Assembly: GCA_030152225.1 (NCBI GenBank)
Contig: JASLHL010000324.1
Location: 1-5,970, forward strand
Source of the DNA: Flavobacterium sp.
GTDB lineage: Bacteria; Bacteroidota; Bacteroidia; Flavobacteriales; Flavobacteriaceae
DNA: 5,970 nt
Direction of reading: 5' to 3'
Program-made: the position numbers and the translations under genes
The notes under the pieces: generated by a model
Told to the model about the DNA's origin: nothing
Seen by the model: the letters and a program-made list of their open reading frames with translations, nothing else
Database searches by the model: none
Shown: positions 1 to 5,924 of the stretch, one piece after another
Position numbering within the stretch: the stretch's first letter is position 1
Layout: the number at the start of each line of letters is the position of its first letter

Positions 1-548
1 CTGTGGGAACATCCCTGCGGTTGGGGAAATTTAAACCCATTAGTCTACAAGGAGATGCACAATTGCCAACTATTTACACTCAATTGGGCATAGCAACCGC
101 TTTTGAAGCAGATGATTTTATTCGATTGACCAAAGTAGCAACGCCAACAGCTGCCTTTCAAGGTGATTTTACAGCTACACCTGATTTGGCACAAACTGTT
201 GTGGTTACTTGCTTTGGTTTGGGAATTTCCTGTGATATTAAAGGATTGCATACGTTGAAGATTAAAGAAACGGACCGATTGGTTGCCCTTCAACAAGAGT
301 TGAAAAAACTAGGAGGGAAGCTGTCTATTACAGATCATTCCCTAACCTTAGATGTGACGAAAGAAAAGCGTGAAGAAGATGTGGTACAAATAGCGACTTA
401 TCAAGATCATCGAATGGCCATGGCTTTTGCTCCTTTGATGTTACAAATGGATTTGATTATCCAAGAGGCAGAGGTGGTGACAAAGTCTTATCCTAGCTTT
501 TGGAAAGACCTGCAAAAACTAGGGTTTTCAGTGCTCGAAACGCCTTGA
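1..548 (+). CDS. aroA: 3-phosphoshikimate 1-carboxyvinyltransferase (EPSP synthase), C-terminal part, 5' end outside the window
   Basis: This is the C-terminal ~181 residues of EPSP synthase, a cytosolic enzyme of about 410-430 residues that joins phosphoenolpyruvate to shikimate-3-phosphate in chorismate synthesis. Numbering from the first whole codon (position 3), visible family features are SLQGD (14-18), an Asp at 61 in TPDLAQT matching the catalytic Asp of the E. coli enzyme (IPDAAMT), the signature KIKETDR (86-92), DHRMAMAFAPL (135-145) and TKSYPSFW (160-167), whose Lys is an active-site residue in the family. The reading frame is open from the left edge, and the GTG at 3 is internal, not a start. 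The gene ends with TGA at 546-548. No strong terminator follows; the next gene starts 112 nt downstream behind its own promoter. The sequence is diverged but all recognisable catalytic positions of this half are present, so the product should be active if the missing half is intact. Confidence 0.95.
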   Translation, partial: VGTSLRLGKFKPISLQGDAQLPTIYTQLGIATAFEADDFIRLTKVATPTAAFQGDFTATPDLAQTVVVTCFGLGISCDIKGLHTLKIKETDRLVALQQELKKLGGKLSITDHSLTLDVTKEKREEDVVQIATYQDHRMAMAFAPLMLQMDLIIQEAEVVTKSYPSFWKDLQKLGFSVLETP

Positions 549-573
549 TAAATAAAAAAATAGTGCTAAATAC

Positions 574-605
574 TTGACAACGCCTATCTCAAGGTTGTAT
601 ATTTG
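574..605 (+). promoter_or_regulatory. Bacteroidota-type promoter for queA
   Basis: TTG (574-576) lies 21 nt before TATATTTG (598-605), an exact match to the -7 consensus TAnnTTTG used by the primary sigma factor of Bacteroidota. The predicted transcription start is near 611-613, giving a leader of about 50 nt before the queA start codon. Element identity and spacing are read from the sequence; activity is inferred. Confidence 0.68.
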
Positions 606-613
606 TAAAACTT

Positions 614-634
614 GAAAAGAGCTAACCTCTTTTT
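614..634 (+). other. Small stem-loop at the predicted 5' end of the queA mRNA
   Basis: AAAAGAG (615-621) pairs with CTCTTTT (627-633) around a 5-nt loop (CTAAC), with a possible extra G-T pair at 614/634. The stem is A/T-rich and weak. It begins almost at the predicted transcription start, so it could protect the 5' end of the mRNA. It could also be a poor terminator for aroA read-through, because the right arm is T-rich. Neither role can be decided from sequence alone. Confidence 0.35.
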
Positions 635-660
635 ATTGAACTAATTAAAATTGTTTTTCA

Positions 661-1710
661 ATGAAGTTATCAAACTTTAATTTTGATTTGCCAGAAGAAT
701 TATTGGCAGAATTTCCAGCTGAGAATAGAGATGAGGCTCGTTTAATGGTTATCGACCGAAAAACGGGAACGATCGAACATAAGTTATTCAAAGATGTGGT
801 GGATTATTTTGGAGAAGGTGATGTAATGGTTTTGAACAATACAAAAGTATTTCCTGCGCGTCTTTATGGAAATAAAGAAAAAACAGGAGCTAGAATTGAA
901 GTTTTCTTATTGCGCGAATTGAATGAAGAACAACGTTTATGGGATGTTTTAGTAGATCCAGCACGTAAGATTCGAATTGGAAATAAATTGTACTTTGGAG
1001 AAGACGATTCATTAGTTGCCGAAGTAATTGATAATACAACCTCTAGAGGTAGAACCTTACGCTTCTTATACGATGGTTCATACGAAGAGTTCAGAGCAAA
1101 ATTGCAAGAGCTTGGAGAAACGCCAATTCCAAAATACATCAACAGAGAAGTTGTTCCAGAAGATGCAGAACGCTATCAAACCATTTATGCAAAAGAAGAA
1201 GGAGCTGTTGCGGCTCCAACTGCGGGACTGCATTTCTCTAAACACTTGATGAAGCGTTTAGAAATCAATGGAATCAAATTTGCAGAAATTACACTACATA
1301 TCGGATTAGGTACGTTTAATCCAGTTGAAGTAGAAGACTTGTCTAAACACAAGATGGATTCAGAAGAGTTTGTAGTATCACAAGAGGCTTGTGATATTGT
1401 CAATCATGCCAAAGAAGAAAAACACAGAGTATGTGCAGTGGGTACCACGTGTATGCGTGCATTAGAAAGCTCGGTTTCTTCCAGCCAAACTTTAAATCCA
1501 TTTGTAGGATGGACGAATAAATTTATCTTCCCTCCTTATGATTTTAGTATTGCAGATTGTATGATTACAAACTTCCATATGCCAAAATCTACCTTATTAA
1601 TGATGATCTCTGCTTTCTGTGGACATGACTTAATGATGAAAGCATACAAAGAAGCAGTAGAAGAAGGTTACAAATTCTATTCCTATGGTGATGCGATGTT
1701 GATTTTATAA
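661..1710 (+). CDS. queA: S-adenosylmethionine:tRNA ribosyltransferase-isomerase
   Basis: QueA transfers and isomerises the ribosyl part of S-adenosylmethionine onto 7-aminomethyl-7-deazaguanine at position 34 of tRNAs with GUN anticodons, forming epoxyqueuosine. At 349 residues it has full family length. Family motifs are in the usual order: [13 protein letters not shown] (18-30), [10 protein letters not shown] (59-68), GETPIPKYI (152-160), [21 protein letters not shown] (172-192), TLHIGLGTF (211-219), [11 protein letters not shown] (260-270), FIFPPYDF (288-295), [14 protein letters not shown] (302-315) and the C-terminal YGDAMLIL (342-349). The ATG start gives the standard N-terminus [16 protein letters not shown]; the leader is A/T-rich with no Shine-Dalgarno, as usual in Flavobacteriia. 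It appears to be a single-gene unit, with its own promoter upstream and a strong terminator 27 nt after the stop. Nothing is missing or unusual in the protein. Confidence 0.98.
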   Translation: MKLSNFNFDLPEELLAEFPAENRDEARLMVIDRKTGTIEHKLFKDVVDYFGEGDVMVLNNTKVFPARLYGNKEKTGARIEVFLLRELNEEQRLWDVLVDPARKIRIGNKLYFGEDDSLVAEVIDNTTSRGRTLRFLYDGSYEEFRAKLQELGETPIPKYINREVVPEDAERYQTIYAKEEGAVAAPTAGLHFSKHLMKRLEINGIKFAEITLHIGLGTFNPVEVEDLSKHKMDSEEFVVSQEACDIVNHAKEEKHRVCAVGTTCMRALESSVSSSQTLNPFVGWTNKFIFPPYDFSIADCMITNFHMPKSTLLMMISAFCGHDLMMKAYKEAVEEGYKFYSYGDAMLIL

Positions 1711-1737
1711 AAATGAACAAAAAATAAGATATCATTA

Positions 1738-1772
1738 AAAAAATCCCTTGCTGTTCCAGTAAGGGATTTTTT
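1738..1772 (+). terminator. Intrinsic terminator after queA
   Basis: A perfect 12-bp stem, AAAAAATCCCTT (1738-1749) with AAGGGATTTTTT (1761-1772), is extended by a G-T pair and CTG/CAG to a 3-nt TTC loop. The right arm ends in a T run, so this is a strong terminator for queA. The A run on the left side makes it potentially bidirectional, though no minus-strand gene ends here. Confidence 0.93.
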
Positions 1773-1808
1773 ATAACTAGAAAATAGTGTAAATGTTGAT
1801 AAAAATTC

Positions 1809-1816
1809 TACTTTTA
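1809..1816 (+). promoter_or_regulatory. Possible -7 element for kynU
   Basis: TACTTTTA matches TAnnTTTG at all positions except the last. No good TTG stands 19-21 nt upstream; the nearest TTG (1796-1798) is too close. A promoter must lie between the queA terminator and kynU because the terminator isolates kynU from upstream transcription, but this exact placement is tentative. Confidence 0.3.
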
Positions 1817-1837
1817 CAAAAACCAAAATTATAAACC

Positions 1838-3118
1838 ATGAAATTTGAGAATACGTTAGCTTTTGCTCAAAGTCTCGATGCTAAAGATACCTTGGCAAAC
1901 TATAGAAGTGAATTTAATTTTCCAAAAGTAAACGGAAAACAAGTGATTTATTTTACGGGTAATTCACTAGGGCTTCAACCTAAAAGAGCGGTAGAGTATG
2001 TGAATGAAGTAATGACAGATTGGGCTGAGTTAGCGGTGGAAGGACATTTTTATGCAAATAAGCCTTGGTGGGACTACCACGAAAGATTTAGTGAGCCTTT
2101 GAGTAAAATCGTTGGGGCGAAAGCATCTGAAGTAACGGTAATGAATACATTAACTGTAAACCTGCACTTACTGATGGCTACGTTTTACAAACCTTCGGGA
2201 AAACGCGTAAAGATTTTATGTGAAGAAAAAGCATTTCCAAGTGATCAATACTTGATTCAATCCCAGGTAAAATGGCATGGACTTGATCCTAAAGATGTCA
2301 TTGTAGAAGTGAAGCGAAGACCAGGAGAACACAATTTTAGATTAGAAGATATCCTCGCAAAAATAGACGAGGTAGGCGATGAGCTTGCATTAGTTTTAAT
2401 GGGAGGATTGAATTATTATACTGGACAAGTGCTGGATATGAAGACTATTACTGCAAAAGCACATCAACAAGGCGCTTATGTAGGGTGGGATTTGGCACAT
2501 GCTGCGGGTAATATCAATTTAGAACTACACGATTGGGATGCCGATTTTGCCGCTTGGTGTAGTTATAAATACATGAATTCAGGACCAGGAAATGCATCAG
2601 GTTGTTTTATTCACGAGAAACACCATACCAACAAAGACTTAGTCCGCCTTGGTGGATGGTGGGGACACAACAAAGAAAGACGCTTTTTAATGGAACCTGT
2701 TTACGATCCGATTGAAAATGCACATGGATGGCAAATTAGTAATCTTCCTATCTTGTCTTTGGCTCCCTATTTAGCATCAGTAGAAATGTTTGCTGAAATT
2801 GGAATGCCGAAATTAATTGAAAAACGCAATTTGATTACGGCCTATTTGGAGTTTATTATCAATACAATTGGTGCGGAAGTAGGAGGTGATTTTGAAATTA
2901 TTACACCAGCAGAACAAAGTGAACGCGCAAGTCAGTTGTCGATCTTGTTGCATGGAGAGGGGAGAGCTATGTTTACTTATCTAATGGAAGAAGGCGTGAT
3001 TGTCGATTGGAGAGAACCCAATGTGATCCGCTTAGCACCTGTGCCGTTGTATACGAGTTTTGAAGATATGTATCACTTCGGACAACTATTGAAAAAAGGG
3101 ATCCTAAGCCAGAAATAA
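1838..3118 (+). CDS. kynU: Kynureninase (L-kynurenine hydrolase, PLP enzyme)
   Basis: KynU is a cytosolic fold-type I pyridoxal-phosphate enzyme that cleaves 3-hydroxykynurenine (or kynurenine) to 3-hydroxyanthranilate (or anthranilate) plus alanine. The 426-residue length is normal for the family. Visible features: GNSLGLQP (41-48); MNTLTVNLH (102-110), the phosphate-binding region; FPSD (133-136), which stacks on the cofactor; DLAHAAGN (218-225), with D218 and H221 near the pyridine ring; SYKYMNSGPG (242-251), with K244 the Schiff-base lysine; the Trp-rich LGGWWGH (271-277); and NVIRLAPVPLYTSFED (395-410), whose R398 should bind the substrate carboxylate. The ATG at 1838 gives the expected short N-terminus. 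A hydrolase gene follows after 63 nt with no terminator between, so the two can be co-transcribed. With kmo nearby, the expected substrate is 3-hydroxykynurenine, feeding 3-hydroxyanthranilate to quinolinate/NAD synthesis or catabolism. Confidence 0.97.
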   Translation: MKFENTLAFAQSLDAKDTLANYRSEFNFPKVNGKQVIYFTGNSLGLQPKRAVEYVNEVMTDWAELAVEGHFYANKPWWDYHERFSEPLSKIVGAKASEVTVMNTLTVNLHLLMATFYKPSGKRVKILCEEKAFPSDQYLIQSQVKWHGLDPKDVIVEVKRRPGEHNFRLEDILAKIDEVGDELALVLMGGLNYYTGQVLDMKTITAKAHQQGAYVGWDLAHAAGNINLELHDWDADFAAWCSYKYMNSGPGNASGCFIHEKHHTNKDLVRLGGWWGHNKERRFLMEPVYDPIENAHGWQISNLPILSLAPYLASVEMFAEIGMPKLIEKRNLITAYLEFIINTIGAEVGGDFEIITPAEQSERASQLSILLHGEGRAMFTYLMEEGVIVDWREPNVIRLAPVPLYTSFEDMYHFGQLLKKGILSQK

Positions 3119-3147
3119 TTTAGATAGTAGGACTGTGATTTAATTTA

Positions 3148-3155
3148 TAAATTTG
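3148..3155 (+). promoter_or_regulatory. Possible internal -7 element before the arginase-family gene
   Basis: TAAATTTG is an exact match to the Bacteroidota -7 consensus TAnnTTTG, placed in the 63-nt gap after kynU, 26 nt before the next start codon. The -33 region has only a degenerate TAG where TTG is expected. It could give the downstream hydrolase some transcription independent of kynU. A chance match is possible in sequence this A/T-rich. Confidence 0.4.
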
Positions 3156-3181
3156 CAGCGAAAAATAACAGCTTAATACAT

Positions 3182-4264
3182 ATGTCAACAAAGCAGCAAA
3201 AAATAGAGACTTTTGATCCGTCTCAACCAGGATTAGCAGATGCAACAATCTACGGTTTGCCTTTTACAGCAGAGGAAAGTGAAATTATTGTAGTTCCTGT
3301 GCCTTGGGAAGTAACGGTAAGTTACGGAGCGGGGGCATCAGAAGGACCAGCAGCAATTTTAGAAGCTTCTTATCAAGTGGATTTATTACATCAAAACTAT
3401 CCTGAATTGTGGAAATTAGGAATCTATTTTGATGAAGCTCCAGCCCATTGGCAAGAGCAAAGTGCACAATATAAAACTTTGGCACAACCGATTATCGAAG
3501 CCTTGGAAAATGGAGAAAATCTGGAAGATCACCCTGTTTTGCAAGCAAGTTTAGATACGATCAATCAAGTTTGTGATACCTTACATAAAGAAGTAGAAGC
3601 AAAAGTTGCCAACTGGATGAGTCAAGGTAAACGCGTTGTTTTATTAGGTGGAGACCACAGTACACCACTAGGGTACTATAAAGCAGTAGCGAAACACCAT
3701 GATTCATTTGGAATTTTACACTTTGATGCTCATATGGATTTAAGAGATGCTTACGAAGGATTCACCTATTCACATGCATCTATTATGTTCAATACCTTGA
3801 AATTGACTCAAGTGGAAAAAATTGTTCAAGTAGGAATTCGCGATTTCTGTGAACAAGAAGTAGATGTAGTTAAAGCATCAGGTCGCGTTTTAGTGCACAC
3901 TGATGCAGAGTTGAAAAAAGACGAATTTGAAGGCATGTGTTGGAAAGATAAATGTGACCAAATTATCGCTTCGTTGCCTCAAAAAGTAGTGATTAGCTTT
4001 GATATTGATGCTTTGTTGCCTTGGTACTGCCCCAATACAGGAACACCCGTTCCAGGTGGTTTGACCTTTGAACAAGCAACGTATTTAATTGGGCGACTTG
4101 CTGAAACCAGTAAAGAAATTATCGGAATGGATTTAGTTGAGGTTGCACCAGGAGAAGATGATTGGGACGGAAATGTCGGTGCACGACTTTTGTTCCACAT
4201 GTGTGGAGCATTTGCTAAATCGCAAGGATTGACCGTTGGAAAGGAATTAACGTTTGAAAAATAA
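3182..4264 (+). CDS. Arginase/agmatinase-family (ureohydrolase) metallohydrolase, substrate unknown
   Basis: This is a 360-residue member of the ureohydrolase fold, whose members (arginase, agmatinase, formimidoylglutamase, guanidine hydrolase and relatives) use a two-metal centre, usually manganese, to split C-N bonds of guanidino or formimino compounds. The metal ligands are all present: GGDHS (156-160, H159), DAHMD (182-186, D182, H184 and D186) and SFDID (272-276, D274 and D276). YSHASI (196-201) offers the usual second-shell histidine H198, and DLVEVAP (317-323) keeps the glutamate (E320) that contacts the guanidinium in arginase. The consensus SxDxDxxDP reads SFDIDALLP here, so the last Asp is Leu279, followed by WYCPNTGTPVPGG. 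A segment of about 70 residues before GGDHS (roughly 75-145) makes the protein longer than typical ~300-residue agmatinases. It follows kynU closely and lies upstream of kmo, suggesting a link to kynurenine or related nitrogen metabolism. There is no signal peptide, so it is likely cytosolic. Family membership is firm; substrate is not. Confidence 0.93.
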   Translation: MSTKQQKIETFDPSQPGLADATIYGLPFTAEESEIIVVPVPWEVTVSYGAGASEGPAAILEASYQVDLLHQNYPELWKLGIYFDEAPAHWQEQSAQYKTLAQPIIEALENGENLEDHPVLQASLDTINQVCDTLHKEVEAKVANWMSQGKRVVLLGGDHSTPLGYYKAVAKHHDSFGILHFDAHMDLRDAYEGFTYSHASIMFNTLKLTQVEKIVQVGIRDFCEQEVDVVKASGRVLVHTDAELKKDEFEGMCWKDKCDQIIASLPQKVVISFDIDALLPWYCPNTGTPVPGGLTFEQATYLIGRLAETSKEIIGMDLVEVAPGEDDWDGNVGARLLFHMCGAFAKSQGLTVGKELTFEK

Positions 4265-4265
4265 T

Positions 4266-4299
4266 AAAATAATCCCTTGAAAAAGGGATTATTTTTTTT
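4266..4299 (+). terminator. Intrinsic terminator after the arginase-family gene, probably bidirectional
   Basis: A perfect 13-bp stem, AAAATAATCCCTT (4266-4278) with AAGGGATTATTTT (4283-4295), closes a GAAA loop and runs into eight T's (4292-4299). It begins one base after the upstream stop codon. The right arm contains the stop codon of the minus-strand small ORF, so the hairpin could terminate that gene too, although its T-tract on that strand is broken by A's. Confidence 0.94.
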
Positions 4300-4450
4300 G
4301 ACCTTCTTTCAAAACAATATTAAGTAAGGTTAAAAGAATTGCCAGTGTTAGTAAACTATACACTAGCAATCCATCAAAATAAAAGATAAACTGACAGATA
4401 TACCAACAACCTGTCAGTAAAATAACGATGATCCAAATTAAGTTTTTCAT
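4289..4450 (-). CDS. Small two-helix membrane peptide (53 residues)
   Basis: An ATG (complement of 4448-4450) opens 53 codons ending in TAA (complement of 4289-4291). The product starts MKNLIWIIVILL, has one hydrophobic helix at about 4-25, a short FDG turn (25-27), a second hydrophobic helix at about 28-47 and a basic tail KEGQKK. This suggests a membrane hairpin with both ends in the cytoplasm. Coding is supported by the start and stop fitting the gap exactly, by hydrophobicity arranged as two helices, and by the stop lying inside the terminator shared with the convergent hydrolase gene. The layout (W-rich first helix, GL turn, LL-rich second helix, charged end) resembles the very short Lmo0937/DUF5670-type membrane proteins, but this is a resemblance from memory. 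LTGC at 12-15 looks like a lipobox, but a second membrane helix follows, so lipidation is doubtful. Function unknown. A tentative promoter -7 (TAACTTTA) lies about 20-30 nt upstream on this strand. Confidence 0.6.
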   Translation of the reverse strand: MKNLIWIIVILLTGCWYICQFIFYFDGLLVYSLLTLAILLTLLNIVLKEGQKK

Positions 4451-4504
4451 TATTGTTAAGCGTGTGGTTTAAAGTTAGCTGTTTATCAAGAGAGCTAAAA
4501 ACAC

Positions 4505-4548
4505 TATTCAAATATTAATAAGGTAATTATATTAAATATTCAAATATT
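4505..4548. repeat. 12-bp direct repeat upstream of kmo
   Basis: TATTCAAATATT occurs at 4505-4516 and again at 4537-4548. The copies are 32 bp apart, about three helical turns, so they would lie on the same face of the DNA. Each contains the small palindrome TATT-CA-AATA. Same-face spacing suggests paired binding of a regulator controlling kmo, the minus-strand small ORF, or both. The repeats are A/T-rich, so chance is not excluded. Confidence 0.6.
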
Positions 4549-4550
4549 TA
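4533..4550. promoter_or_regulatory. Palindromic candidate operator just before kmo
   Basis: TAAATATT (4533-4540) and AATATTTA (4543-4550) are perfect inverted 8-bp arms around CA, covering the second copy of the direct repeat and ending 8 nt before the kmo start codon. Here a bound protein could block transcription or, in RNA, a hairpin with a longer loop could hide the start. No convincing kmo promoter was found: the best guess is TTG at 4453-4455 with a degenerate -7 (TAGCTGTT) from 4476. The site would then lie downstream of the transcription start. The regulator is unknown. Confidence 0.4.
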
Positions 4551-4558
4551 AGAGGAGT

Positions 4559-5905
4559 ATGGGGAAAAGTATTGCAATTGTAGGAAGTGGTTTAGTGGGG
4601 ACGGTGTTGGCCATTGCATTAAAACAACAGGGGCATAATGTTTTTGTATATGAAAAAGGAGATGATATTCGCACGATTGATTTTTCTGGGCGTTCTATTA
4701 ATTTAGCGCTTTCAGAGCGCGGTTGGAAAATGTTGAAGCGCGTAGGACTAGAAGAAAAGATTCGTCAATTTGGAATTCCAATGTATCAACGTGCCATTCA
4801 CCATATAGCGAAAGAGGAGAAACAACCCTATGGGATTCATGGAGAAGCAATTTGGGCAGTATCTCGTGGTGGATTAAATAAAAAATTGGTCGAGTGGGCA
4901 GAAGAATTAGGCGTACAGTTTGTTTTTAATACGCCAATTTGGAGTGTAGATACGAAGAAAGGCGTGTTGTATACCAGTGAACAAGAGTATCAGGAATGGA
5001 AAGCGCTTGCACATGATGTGATTTTTGGTGCAGATGGTGCTTATTCTAAGGTTAGAAGTAGCCTGCAACGACGCAGTAGATTTGAATATCAACAATCCTA
5101 TTTACCTATAGCATATAAAGAACTCGTTATTCCTGCCAAAAAAGAAGGTGGTTTTGCATTAAACGAAAACTCATTTCACATTTGGCCTCGAAAAGACTTT
5201 ATGCTCATTGCCTTACCCAATATGGATGGATCGTTTACATGTACACTATTTATGCCTTATACTGGCGAAGTGTCTTTTGATTCCATTCAGTCTGAAGAAG
5301 CAGTTATTGCATTTTTTAAAACCCATTTTCCCGATGCCTTGCAATTAATGCCTGATTTAGTTGCGCTATACACAACCAATCCTGTGAATTCCCTAGTGAC
5401 AACTACTTGTTTTCCTTGGGTAAACAAAGATAAAGTTGCTTTAATTGGCGATGCAGCTCATGCAGTTGTTCCCTTTTATGGGCAAGGATTAAATGCTGGC
5501 TTAGAAGACGTCTATGTGTTGTTGGATTGCTTGGCCGATGATCCAGGAGATTGGGAGCAAGCTTTAGATACCTATCAACATGCGCGTAAAGTCAATGCAG
5601 ATGCTATTGCAGAGCTCTCCTATCGCAATTTTAGAGAAATGAGTGAGCAGACGGCGAATCCGATGTTTTTGTTGCGAAAAAAGATAGAAAGTTCATTTGC
5701 TAAGAAATACCCTGATCTTTGGTTGCCCTTATACGATCGCGTAACTTTTAGTGAAGGAAGTTATCAAGAAGCTTTAGCTATTGGAGATCAACAAGCCGAA
5801 ATTATGGATGTGATTATGGCTACAGCAGCGATTGAAACAAAATGGGATAGCCTGGAAATAGAAGAAAAATTAAAACAATTAATAAATGAAAATAGAGGAT
5901 TTTAA
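4559..5905 (+). CDS. kmo: Kynurenine 3-monooxygenase (FAD-dependent)
   Basis: Kmo uses FAD, NADPH and oxygen to convert L-kynurenine to 3-hydroxykynurenine, the substrate of kynureninase. The 448 residues show the class A flavoprotein hydroxylase layout: the Rossmann motif GSGLVG (9-14) with E32 for the ribose; RSINLALSERG (45-55), highly typical of Kmo; R78 in QRAIHH and Y91 in PYGIHG, matching the substrate-carboxylate-binding Arg and Tyr of characterised enzymes; the ADGAYSKVR motif (158-166); AYKEL (185-189); FHIWPR (206-211); and GDAAHAVVPFYGQGLNAGLED (297-317), the second FAD motif with N312 and E316. The C-terminal part is helical with no clear membrane anchor, as expected for bacterial forms. 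AGAGGAG lies one base before the ATG, too close to act as a normal ribosome site. The gene is separated from kynU and the hydrolase by a strong terminator, so it is a separate transcription unit with its own candidate operator. Confidence 0.97.
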   Translation: MGKSIAIVGSGLVGTVLAIALKQQGHNVFVYEKGDDIRTIDFSGRSINLALSERGWKMLKRVGLEEKIRQFGIPMYQRAIHHIAKEEKQPYGIHGEAIWAVSRGGLNKKLVEWAEELGVQFVFNTPIWSVDTKKGVLYTSEQEYQEWKALAHDVIFGADGAYSKVRSSLQRRSRFEYQQSYLPIAYKELVIPAKKEGGFALNENSFHIWPRKDFMLIALPNMDGSFTCTLFMPYTGEVSFDSIQSEEAVIAFFKTHFPDALQLMPDLVALYTTNPVNSLVTTTCFPWVNKDKVALIGDAAHAVVPFYGQGLNAGLEDVYVLLDCLADDPGDWEQALDTYQHARKVNADAIAELSYRNFREMSEQTANPMFLLRKKIESSFAKKYPDLWLPLYDRVTFSEGSYQEALAIGDQQAEIMDVIMATAAIETKWDSLEIEEKLKQLINENRGF

Positions 5906-5924
5906 TCCTCTATTTTCGTTTTTT
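5888..5924 (+). terminator. Intrinsic terminator overlapping the kmo stop codon
   Basis: GAAAATAGAGGATT (5888-5901) pairs perfectly with AATCCTCTATTTTC (5904-5917), followed by G and six T's (5919-5924). The left arm is made by the last kmo codons (ENRGF), and the TAA stop (5903-5905) sits in the loop and the top of the right arm. With a 2-nt formal loop, the innermost pair would open to TTTA. It may also serve the convergent gene on the other strand. Confidence 0.9.

Noticed and set aside
3..5. GTG as the start of the aroA coding region.
   Set aside because: It is an internal valine codon. EPSP synthase is more than twice this length and the frame is open to the window edge.
614..660. Possible preQ1 riboswitch in the queA leader (stem with CTAAC loop, then AACTAA downstream).
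   Set aside because: The loop is only 5 nt, too short for the preQ1-I pseudoknot, and the adenine-rich tail and its spacing do not match the class. Pathway association alone is not enough.
864..1403. Minus-strand and alternate-frame open stretches inside queA, with similar ones inside aroA, the hydrolase and kmo.
   Set aside because: They lie wholly within well-conserved genes, show no recognisable protein features, and are expected by chance from codon bias.
4403..4414. Lipobox-like LTGC in the minus-strand small ORF, suggesting a lipoprotein.
   Set aside because: After the cysteine the chain stays hydrophobic and enters a second membrane helix, unlike an exported lipoprotein, so the resemblance is probably accidental.
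4551..4557. AGAGGAG as a Shine-Dalgarno site for kmo.
   Set aside because: It ends one base before the ATG, too close for normal pairing, and the other genes here do not use such sites. No suitable in-frame start a few bases downstream matches the flavoprotein N-terminus, because the Rossmann strand begins at residue 4.
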